Source: Onthophagus taurus (lineage: Eukaryota; Arthropoda; Insecta; Coleoptera; Scarabaeidae). Taken from it: DNA of 64,000 nucleotides. The translations under genes and the position numbers were made by a program. The notes beneath the pieces are model-generated. The model was given only the letters and a program-made list of their open reading frames with translations. It ran no database searches and had not been told where the DNA came from. Location: the NCBI RefSeq assembly GCF_036711975.1, contig NC_091967.1, positions 15,624,001 through 15,688,000 on the forward strand. The letters run 5' to 3'. Shown here one piece after another: positions 50,201 to 62,200 of the stretch; positions within the stretch are counted from its first letter, which is position 1; each line of letters starts with the position of its first letter.

Positions 50201-53200
50201 TATTAGATACAGATCTTATTGCTGCAATTGCTATTATCAAGCTTTTCTCTCTCTTTTCGGATATTTTCAGCACCAAGCCAATGACTATGTAAGTCGAAGT
50301 ATTTTTATGGATGTTATATATTTACAATAAATTGTCAGAATTAGCACAGTTGCTTTTTACAGCGTAGTATACAGATGTTCGCGACATCTCCGAAAACGAG
50401 TGGCTTTCATCTGTTACATCAAAGTGTAAGTCTTTTACATTTTGATGCTACAAAGCCCCAAACGATGTTTGACGATCCTGTACACAGATTCACTGCTGAT
50501 ATTCAGCTCCTTAGCCTGTTTTCTGAGACACCTCTTGGACTTCTGGAAAACCTTGTCTCGGACAGATTTGATCATGGTGGGAGTCAAGGCAGTCTTTGGT
50601 CTTCCTAGACGCCTCTATTGGAAACTCCGATGATTTTTCCGATGTTCTTCTGATCTGATCATCTAAAAGATCTTATCATTTACAGGACCATATGCGAATA
50701 TGGGAAACATATTCCTTACTTTATGGCAACCTTGTATTTGATAGAGGATGTGAATCACATGAGGTGACCTTTAAAGATTTCGTTGGAGAAAGTAGATGAA
50801 GACACAAGAGAGAAAAAGTACAATTTTATTCCAAACAATGATTTGAATAAAATTCTTACAATTTAACTATCTTCAATATTGCATTATCTACCGGAATAAT
50901 TCAAGGTTTAAATTTGTTAATAACATAAAATAATTGGGTGATTCAACAAATTTTTTGCGTATTTATTGCTCCATTGAACTAAATATTTCTTTTCCAATAT
51001 TGTTTTTTGAATTTCTATGTAAGTTAATTTATTAAATAAAAACATGTCAATTCGGAGAAATTATGACACGTAATTCTTGAAAGATAGCTGGAAATATATA
51101 AACCACAACTTTTATAAATTTTAAAAATTATTTGTTAAAGAGATAGTTTTAAGGAAATTATTTAAAATTTTTGATTTAGGTAGACGACCAGAATCTGAGT
51201 CTTAAAAATGAGTCTCGGAGATTGGACACCGCAAGAAGAAACAATGAACTCGGTAATTGATGTTCTACAGGAGTCCTTCGTTCCGGATACAGAGATCCAA
51301 AGGAACGTACACCAAAAAATAGCTTTACTTCAAAACTATCCGGATTTCGTAAATTACTTGCTCTTTGTACTCGGTAAACCCGATTCGTTTTCCGAAGATC
51401 TTCGAGCTTTAGCCGGAATAATTTTAAAAAATAATATAGTTGCAACATACGCAACTTTAAATAAAGACACAATCGATGGGATGAGGTCAATACTATTGTT
51501 GCTTTTGAAGGATAATTCCAAGGATGTAAGAGGAAGTGTTACATCATTGATTAATGTAGTTTTATGGAAAGGTGGATTGAATTCTTGGCCTGAATTAATA
51601 CCACATTTGATAAATATGTTAGATTCGACCGATTCTCAAGTTTCCGAAACTGGTTTAAGCGCTTTGTTCAAAATCTGCGAAGATTATTTAACAAATTTAC
51701 AAAATTCCGAGGAAAATTTTGACGCCTCAATTAAATCGGTTCTTAGTAAATTAATCAACTGCGTAACAAGTAAGCATGATGCGGTTAGAAAAAACGCATT
51801 AAAAATTCTCAACGAATCTCTTCAAGATCATTACGATTCGATCAAGAAGGAATTTGATTCGAACGCTTATTTAAATAAATTACTTCAAGTCGTTAACGAC
51901 GATAATCCCGAAATCCAAAAAGGAGTTTGCTTAGGATTCGTGACGTTTATAGATAATAGAGATACGGTGATTTTACCTCATATGACAAATCTGATTGAGT
52001 ATATGTTGCAAAGAACGCAAAGCAAAGACAACAACATCGCTTTACAAGCATGCGAATTTTGGTTGGCTTGTTCAAAATTACCGACGTGCCGAAATCTCTT
52101 AATGCCTTATATCGATAAATTATTACCGATTTTATTAAACAATATGAAGTACTCTGAATACGATATGAACGGTCTTCAAGGAAGTATCGGAGATGATGAA
52201 CATTTACCAGATAAAGATGAAGATATTAAACCGTTTAATATGTCTGAACACGGTATAGGTGATTGTCACAATGATGAGGATAACAATTTTGATATTTTGG
52301 ATTCAGTTGATGAACCATACGTTGGTTGGACTTTACGTAAATGTAGTGCAGCTTCTGTAGATGCCCTTTCGGTTAAATTTGGCGATGAAATGCTTATTAC
52401 TTTTATACCTTTGTTAAATGAAACGTTAAATCACGATGATCCGTTAATAAAAGAGTCTGGAATTTTAGCTTTAGGTGCGATCGCTGATGGTTGTATGAAC
52501 GGTTTAACTCCATATTTACCTGAAATGATCCATTTTTTGATGAAATGTATGAATCATTCCCATTCAATCATAAGAGTAATAACTTGTTGGACTTTAAGTC
52601 GTTATATGAGATTTATAGTTAACGAAGAGCCGCAGGAAAATTATTTTATTCCGGTTATGATGATTTTGTTGAAACATTTTTTGGATGGAAACAAAAGGGT
52701 TCAAAGAGCCGCTTTATCGGCTTTTTGTGTATTTCAAGAAGAAGCCAACTTCAAATTAGTACCATATATAGATGTTGTTTTAAGGGCGTTTGTCGAAGGG
52801 TTTAAACAGTACAAATCTCGGTCATTCTTCCTACTTTATGATGCTATAGCAGTATTAGCTCAATCGGTCGGAAATAATTTGAATAAACCCCAATTTATTG
52901 AATGTTTGATGCCACCATTGATGCAAAAATTTAACACAATTGATGATTATTATGACGATCAATTTTTGGCACTTACCGAATGCTTATCCAATGTAGCAGC
53001 TGCTTTAGAAATCGGATTTTTACCATTTGCGGAAGTGGTTTATTCAAAATGTTTGATTGTGATAAACGAAACCGTTACCGCATCAGTGAATTACGCGGAA
53101 AGACCCGAGTATTTTGATCCGCCTGATAAAGAGCCAATATGTGGAGCTCATGATTTATTATTAGCCATGGCATTTGGATTGAAGACGTATTTCGTTAAGT

Positions 53201-56200
53201 TCGTCACTAATAGTAATTTAGTGCAACAGTTGTATTATACGATGCAAGATGAGTTTCCTTTGATAAGACAACCAGCGTTGGCGCTTTTCGGGGAAATAAT
53301 AAAACTGTGTTACCCGTTTATAAGCGATCAAATCCATGATTACATTCCAATTGTGATAGAAAATTTGGACAAAAGATTTGATGGGGCTTGTAATAACGCC
53401 GCTTGGGTAATTGGAAAGTTATGTTTAGCGATGGGAAAAAACATCGAACCTTATATGGGTCAAATTTTCGAACATTTCGTTGAAATCTTACAAAGTTGTA
53501 CGGGTTCAAAAGCGATGTATCAAACGGTTGCAATTTCGTTATGCACTTTGGGTCTTATTTGTCCTGATGAAATTGCACCCCATTTATCGACGATTTTGAA
53601 ACCTTGTTGCACAGCAATGAGAAATGTACGGGATTGCGATGAAAAAGAAGTTGGTTTTCGTGGACTTTGCGAGCTTGTGGTTCGCAACCCTCCGGTTTTA
53701 ATAACCGATTTCATTTTCTTCTGCGACGCAGTAGCTTCATGGAATTCGTTAAGACCGGATCTGAAGGAAATTATTCGTAATATAATAGTGACGGTGCAAC
53801 ACCAATGCGGGGATGGTTGGACACCAATGTACGATCAATTCCCAGCAATGCTCAGGATCCGTTTGACAAGCTTGTATGGCGTTTGAGGAATAGGTCGGAA
53901 CACCGCGATTAGGGTAGACCGCGATCTGCGTAGGGTGGGCGCGCGCTCTTGAAACCGGAAATAAGTAAATAAATAAAAAAGAAGTTAGCTCCGCGTCTCA
54001 ATAATAGTCCAGTCATAAAAACTAATAATAATAACAAAAAATGATAATGAAACAAGCCAATTCTTCGCGGGGAGGGTTCGATAAGAAGATGCTCTATAAG
54101 TATATTAGTAATTAAAAGGATTTATTTATATTTTGTTTTGATTAAGATGAATATTGAAACGTGCGAAAGATGATATATGTCTAAAAACAGTATTAAATGA
54201 TTTTTTTACGATGCGACTGATTATTATTCGAAGTAGGGACAATACGAAATATTTGAATAATTTCTTTACGTTTTTCTTTTTGTTTACGTCGGACAATGAA
54301 AATTTCTAGCTCATAAGTAAACTGCATGGGTGTTCCACCGTTTAACTTTCTCCGATATTTACCTGTAATTTTTTGCATGCCAAAATACAATAGTTTAACA
54401 GAACAGCTGGTTCATTATACAGCACCGAGTACACACCGTCATTCTTAGATTATTATATAACGTATAACTTCAAATACGTTTTATTTAATACTATTTTTAT
54501 TTTCTGTTCTAACTCCACCAAACAAATAAATAATGAAATAAATAATACGTAAACGCTACAACCTCATTTATATTTATTAGAATATTGTTTCTTTTACTTT
54601 GTACGATGCGAATCTTTTAATCAACAAAATCAATCGAGTAATGATATTACATTTTGTAATAATTATTGTGTTTGTAAATCGCTTTTGGGCGATGTATGCA
54701 TGCACACTCATTTTTGTAAATTTCATAGTGTTGTTTATAAGAAAAGCATGTGGAATATGTTCTTCCTTTTTTCATTAAAGATGAAGTTTCGTAATAAATA
54801 TTTTTGTTTTATTTTGTATCCTCTATAATACTCCATTAAGTTTTTTAGTGTTTCAGATCATTTTTACTGTAATATTTTTAACTACAGTGGGGACTCGCTA
54901 ATCCATTGGCTGAAGTAAACAGGGTGCAAAAACATTATTACAATTTCACCTTCATCGCTTCTTAACTGCACCTCTGAAGCAAGATTGGGAGCATTGTTCT
55001 CTTTTTGAAATATTCTTACTTCTTTGACAAAAGATATATGAAATCATTCAACGAATAGAGCGGAAGTCTTCCAAACTAGAATACTAACATTTTTAATGCC
55101 TTTTCAGTTTATGAGTACCATCACCACTGGCATAAAGTTAGTCTCTCTTTGGGATTTTTTCGCCGTCGATGTTTCTTTGACGTGCACTAATAGCAGCAAC
55201 TTCTAAAATAAGTAAAATCTTAAGATCGTTTATTTTTCTATAATTTTTTCAGAAAAAGCTGAATCACTGTAGGATCATTTGACAGTTTTTCTCCACTAAC
55301 TTTTAATCTGCGAATGCTATATCTTTCTTTATTGGTTTATCTAGCCTTACTTGCAATAAACTTGTTATCATTGTAATGTTTGGCATTAATCTGCATAGGT
55401 TTATCCCTTAAACAGTGTTGGTTACGTTCGCGTGTCTTTTTCTTTATGACAAGAATCATTTATAAACTTCTGTATCCAATAGGGGGGTAATCTGAATTGT
55501 GCAGAGATTTTTTCCGTTTTGCAGTCAATGATTTTCCGCTTGCACCACTGTTTATTAACTGTTAGAACATTTGCGCTAAGCTTTAGCGTTTTATGCGCTC
55601 ATTTAGTCGCCATAATACATAGGTTAAACTGTTCCGGTGATTCCTCGATGTATGTACTTAGGTTTGGTAAGAACAAACCAAAGAACAGTAAGAACAAATT
55701 TTGTTCGGATTACTGAGGGTTTGGGTTAGCGAATACTCACTGTATAATAAATGTCTTACACAAATAAAGTTTCTCATAATGTGTTAAAAAAATTTGTATT
55801 TTAAACAATTGCATTGTTTCGTATTAAAATATAGCACAATTCAGTCATTTAGGAAGATTTTGAGTCTAATTTTTAAGATAATATTTAGAAGAATAAATTT
55901 CCTGTAAACTCTGAATATTTAAAAATAGCTTTTTTTAATACTGAGCTATTTTTAAAATGCTTTATAAACGTTTGATAGAAATTTTACATTTTTTTGATAA
56001 ATTGTAGAATTATTTGGATGTTTTACACAGTTAAGTTGTATAAATTAGATATAAATAGAAATGTTTTCTTATTTTATTATCAAAAACAAAGTAATAAAAA
56101 CCGACTTTTATGTTTTAAAAATGTGATATAAAAATACCTCTAAAATCTCTAATAATTTAATTATTAGTAGAGAGTTGCTGTCCTAGTTTTCACTAACAAT

Positions 56201-59200
56201 TTTTATCTACCCTGAAAAAAGTTGGAGAGAAAGAAGAAAAAAGGAAAGTATTAGCAAATAAATGATGTATATGCGTATTCCTTTTTTTCAGAGCAAATTC
56301 ACGCAGCCATGAAGCTTTGTTTTTGTACACATCGTCGAAATTAGAAAGCATTACGTCACAATTCGCTGAGCGGCGTTATTGCGTCTGTTTCCGACAAAGA
56401 AAATGAATAATTTTAATCAGTTCTAACTGTTTTTATCAACAACTCGTAATTGAAACCACCTACTTTTACAATTTTAATTTTTTAGTCATCTTTTCTGTTT
56501 TAAAAAATAAACTTAATTATACCTTATTTTTGATTGAAAGAATCGTGTGAAATACTCTTCATTAATATTCCCGAGAACAACAATTTAAAATGAATTTAGA
56601 TAGCGAAACGATCGTATTAGATGTCGTTCGTTTCAGATGGTGGTATGCAGCCACAACAATGCCATTTGTAATGCAATATTGTATAAGGCTGTTGTCTTTG
56701 CACGCGATTAAGGTCAACGTATTCCGACGCTTGGTTAGCGTCTTGAAGTGTTTTAATGAACTCTCCTATTATGAAGACCATTGCTTAATTGGATTTGCAA
56801 ACTATGCATCATGTGTTCTTTTTATTTTTTTTTCAGACAATGTCCGCCCAGTCTTCTTGCGCCATTAATAAAAATTATTATAGATGAGATCAGGAAGAAT
56901 TGTACGAAGAATCCTGTTGATTGTGGATATAACACTAATGCAGAAGGTATGTATATAACTAATATTGAGCTAAGTTTATTTAAGTCTTGTATTCTTAAAT
57001 GAAAACGATTACATTAATTGCTTATAAAGAATACACGTGACATTTGCAACATGTGACACAGAAATGCGTCAGTTTACATTTACATGTCCCATCTGGTTTT
57101 AATTTTATTTTGGTTGAATCATCACACTACATACATTTAGTGGAAACATTTATCATTTATATTACTATAACGAAACTAATAAAATAACACATTTATCAAA
57201 GTAATTAAATATGTTATTGTTTATTAAACAAAAAAATAAATAATATAAAAGATAAAGATATTTTTATCCCATTTTCTATTATAATTCAATCAAAATCGTC
57301 GGCGCGTGTATTTCTATGATGACTGTAAATTGCACCAGGTGCTATTTCTAAGTTGAAGGTGCATTCTTAATATTGACCACGGCTCATTGGCATCGTAATT
57401 AGGCATTCAAACCGTTTACTCGAGCGTTGCAGCCGCGTGAATGAGCTACACCGCATAATAAATTAAACCGACTCGTTGCGCTACCAGATTTCCTGGTGCG
57501 AAACATATGAATCTAACTGTTTCTATCCTCAAGAGATAAATATTTAACGTTACACACCTGTACATGCTAAAGATTATAGAAAGATGTTATTTTTTAATTA
57601 TAATATAAGAACTTGTATATTAGATAGAAATTTTGGAAATAATCTTGAACAGATACCAAGATCTCATTATATTGATGAAGTACAAAAGTTATTTATTGTT
57701 AATGTTTAAATCGTTTTATTTTTATTTGAAAAAATGTTAGTTTGTAACTGCGCTTATCTGCTTTTACATCCGTTTCCGTAGTGTTTATTTATTTATTCTC
57801 TTTGTTTACAACACATATCACAATCGTTTTTAAGATTTAACTATTTTAATCGGGTTTTATGTACAAATATCGTCTGTTATAGATGTCTGTTTCTGTATTA
57901 TCGATTTAAACACTCTCATTTTCTTGGTCAGCTCCTTTCCATACTTTATTAGTCTCAATCCAGTGTAAGTCAAGTAACAAAACTGAATATGAGTAATTGA
58001 TACTTTAGTAATGAGCTAAATAGTATAGAGTTGAATGAGTTATGAATAAAATTATTAAAATTGCATATATATATATATATGAATCAATTTCAGCAAATTG
58101 CACAGTTCATTCTGATTCAATAAATATTTTCCGATAAGAAAAGAAGTCGCTTATAGATAAAGAACCGTTTCGTAAGGTTTATGTCAGATATTAAATTTTT
58201 AGATAATTAATTCTGTTTATAATGGAATTAAAAAATTTTTCATTTTAAAGTCGAGATCTTATAGATAAACCTATGTAAGAATCGATAAAACACAAATTTA
58301 AAACAAAATATTCCTAGAACGATATTTTTAGATTTTTTTATTTACAATCGTTACGCAAGACACATTTTTAAACATTCTATCTTAACATCACGTTATTCGT
58401 TTTTTAACTGTGAACCACCATTTGCATTTTGACTAATTTTATTAACGGTACCGTAATCGTATAATTGAGGATCCGGTTGTTATTGACAAATTACAAATTT
58501 AAATCTGCTGGAATTAAATCTGCACGGAACGAAACAAATGATGTTTTTTTAAAATCTATTATATAATTAAAAATATATAAATTGGATAATAGGAAATAGG
58601 TGCTTTAACTCATCTTATATAATAAATACTTGTGTTATTTTCGTTTCGTATTAATTATTATTATAAGACCCGTGCGACGATAGCAACAAACCTCCCAGCA
58701 ACAAACTTTTACCCGTAATTTCCTATCTACTTTCTTAGCTGATATCTTCCTTATAATTAGGGATAGCGAAAAACTAAATGCACCACTTGAAAGCTTGAAT
58801 CTTTCTCTATCTAAAACCGGGTTTTCGTCTGCCGATAAGTTGATATTAAGATCAATAAAAAATGAAGAACACCGCGCTGTACTTAAAATAGCTCAAAATT
58901 ACCAAACTTCAAAGCCTTGTGCAATTGTTACGAAACAGAATTTTAAAAAACTGTTATCACAGTCAGAAAGGTCGCTCCTTCAGCTATCTTAATCCGGGTT
59001 TTCGTCGGTCAATATCTATCGGCGTCATGCTTAAATCACCCTTAATTTCCATCCCTACACGCAGAAACGCTTAAATACTCTTCCTCTAAACAACTTTCTT
59101 ATTTGATAGGGAGAAAACTATAGAAACATATCTATCCTATTGAAAATTTTCTGCTCTTTCTAGTGGTGTATAACACGCGGCGATCACGCGCTTGCACACG

Positions 59201-62200
59201 TACATTTTTGGCCAAAAACTGCAAAATTCATACGTTTTAGCGATTTTTATACCTTGTTCGGGTCAATAACTTTCTTATATGAGCAGGAGAAAACTCTAGA
59301 ACCATATATTTCTTATCGAAAATTTCCTGCTCTTTGTAGTGGTGTATAACACGCGGCGATCGCGCGCTTGCACAAACACGTTTTGCGCCAAAAACTACTA
59401 ACGGTGTGGTTTTTTTCTGTTTCTAGTTAACTCACGACGACCTGAGTGACAATCATTATAAACGATTTATGGAAAAATCCCTGAAATCGGTCTAAAGATT
59501 TAACTTTTGTGCAATTTTTTGGTATAGATTTCAAAATTGTTCCCTCATTTTTAACCCTTTAACGGTTAGCGGCTTTTATAGAGACCACTTGTCAATAAGG
59601 TCAAATAGTTGCATTACCATAACTAAATCGTTTCTAAAAACGAAAAAATAATTTACCCGTTAAACGGTTTAACGAGTTATGACGCAATCGATATTTTTTT
59701 CAAATGGCAATCCCCCATTTTTATTACGAAATACAAAAAAAGATTTTTTTCTGAATCTAGTACATTCAATATTAATATTGGTTAAATAACAAAATTTTCG
59801 AGAAAAATTAGTTTAAACTTTAATTACTTCAAATTTATATTAATGATAAAAATAGCAGTAGCCATGAGTAACTAAACAATTCCCTGAGTGTCAAAAACTG
59901 ATTTAGTAGCTTCTTGAGGTGTGGTGGCGCGCCATCTTGCTGGAATAACTGCCGTTGGAATTGAGATGGGTCAAAATTAGCGGGATGGAAGGAATGGCAC
60001 AGTTTTTAAAAAATTTTAACATGTCTTTCCAGTTAAGGTTTACTCAAATCTTTTGCGAATATTGGGTGTGCGCATTTTAAAGTCTACAGTAAAGTAACTA
60101 AATTTAAAGTCTACTAGTATGTTTACTAGTAACTCTACTAGTATGGGATGTAATCACAAAGTCTCCTGATTTTTCAGCATATAATACGGTGGTGAGGGAA
60201 AAAAGTAGAGTTGCCATTTAAAAAAATAAACTTTTTGAGATACGGAAATTTGACGCACATTTCTGACCATCCTGTATAACTTTAATTAATAATTGTTGTG
60301 AAATTAAAGTGTATAATTGTTATTAAAAGACACCATTAGAAAGAGCAGAAAATTTTCAATAAGATAGATATGTTTGTATAGTTTTCTCCCTATCTAATAA
60401 GAAAGTTGTTTAGAGGAAGAGTATTTAAGCGTTTCTGCGTGTAGGGATGGACATTAAGGGTGATTTAAGCATGACGCCGATAGATATTGACCGACGAAAA
60501 CCCGGATTAAGATAGCTGAAGGAGCGCCCTTTCTGACTGTGATAACAGTTTTTTAAAATTCTGTTTCGTAACAATTGCACAAGGCCTTGAAGTTTGGTAA
60601 TTTTGAGCTATTTTAAGTACAGCGCGGTGTTCTTCATTTTTTATTGATCTTAATATCAACTTATCGGCAGACGAAAACCCGGTTTTAGATAGAGAAAGAT
60701 TCAAGCTTTCAAGTGGTGCATTTAGTTTTTCACTATCTCTAATTATAAGGAAGATATCAGCTAAGAAAGTAGATAGGAAATTACGGGTAAAAGTTTGTTG
60801 CTGGGAGGTTTGTTGCTGGGAGGTTTGTTGCTATCGTCGCACGGGTTATTATAAGTTGTGGTGTATTAATACAAAACTAAATTTTATAGTTTGATGTTTA
60901 ACAATAGGTGGTGATTGTTAAAAGTTTTTTAACAATTACATTTAAGTATGTGTTTGTTTAATTCGTTGAACAACGTGTAATTACGTATTACCTAACGTTT
61001 CATGTACGTCAATTAAGAATAATGACTATAACTCATGAATACATTTGTTTCTTTGTAATTTTGATAGCTGTTGTAGTACTTAAATGAACGAAAGTTTGCG
61101 TTGCTTACCGCAAACTACGTAAAACTGATAATGAATAAATGTATACGATAAGAACACTGTTTAATAATATATTAAGGTTCCTTTCTTGTTATATTAAGGT
61201 GGCCATTTAAAACCCAAAGTCAACAATTTCTACACAAAATAATTTTTATTTTTAACTTACACTAATCATTTAAGCAATAGTCATACTCTAATTTTACCAT
61301 TATGATCAACCACGATGTCAAACTTAGTCGTGTTTAGAACTTTAAACGTACAAAACGTTGACTTTATTTTATGTTTTAGTATTAACTACAGTTTGATTTA
61401 CAGTTTACGAACCGTTGAAGTTGATGCAAGCTGTAATGGCCAAAACAAACGAAGTCTGCTTGAGGTACATTGACAACAGCATGCTTTGTTCATTACCAAC
61501 TCCTGGTCCACCACATTACGCGGTTAGTGTAGCTGCCATTAAAAACGGAAGGAGAAAAATGGAAGACCGGCATGTGGTAATCCATGATTTGAACACCATG
61601 TTTAATATTCAGGTAATTTTCATTTCAATAAAAATTTTACTTTAGATTAAATTTCTTCTATTATAATTTATCTTTTATTATTTTAGGAAGCAAGTCCGTC
61701 CAGTTATTACGCTATATTCGATGGCCACGCGGGCCATGACGCCGCTGCTTATAGTGCTGTACATCTCCACCAATTCTTGGCGGAGAGTAAATATTTCGTG
61801 AAGAATCCAGAGCAAGCCTTAATAGATGCCTTTTATAAAACAGACGATTTGTTTATTCATAAAGAAGAGGTATATTAATTTTAATAATTCCAACATCCCA
61901 TTAGTCCAATCATTCCAATAAATTACATATTTTTAATTTTAAATAATAACGTTTTTCTTGACAGTTTTGTAGTGGTACAACCGCTGTATGTGCCCTACTA
62001 AAGCCTAAAGAAAGAATGTTGTACATAGCATGGGTTGGCGACTCCCAGGCGTTAATAGTTAGCAAAGGAGAACTTAACCAATGCGTTAATCCTCACAAAC
62101 CAGGAAGAAAAGTAAAATATAAAATCCTTTTTTATTTTATAGCATTCTTTAATTCGTTTTGTTTTAATTTTAGGATGAAAAAGATAGAATAGAGCAACAA

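Larger units (their letters stand above)
58668..60846. mobile_element. Long-inverted-repeat element with 9-bp target duplication
   Basis: The ends ACCCGTGCGACGATAGCAAC (58668) and the exact inverse ending at 60846 open onto arms of about 0.5 kb (58668-59170 and 60331-60846) of very high identity. Perfect 9-bp duplications TATTATAAG flank the insertion (58659-58667 and 60847-60855). The right arm has an extra 16-bp tandem copy (AGGTTTGTTGCTGGG). Long TIRs with a 9-bp duplication fit Mutator-like (MULE) or foldback elements. Each arm contains a 65-codon open frame, nearly identical in both arms (starting [15 protein letters not shown]), which is not a recognised domain. No MULE transposase was seen, so it would be nonautonomous. 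The near-identity suggests recent activity. Confidence 0.85.
56947..61403. other. Phosphatase intron 2
   Basis: A 4.5-kb intron, carrying the 2,179-bp inverted-repeat element annotated separately. Outside it the sequence is AT-rich, with a short (AT)n microsatellite at about 58064-58080. Donor GTATGT and acceptor TTGATTTACAG are good. No host exon was recognised inside. Confidence 0.5.

Noticed and set aside
56590-56868. 92-codon plus-strand frame upstream of phosphatase exon 2
   Set aside because: No homology, and it overlaps the exon-2 acceptor in a frame that does not fit the neighbouring exons.
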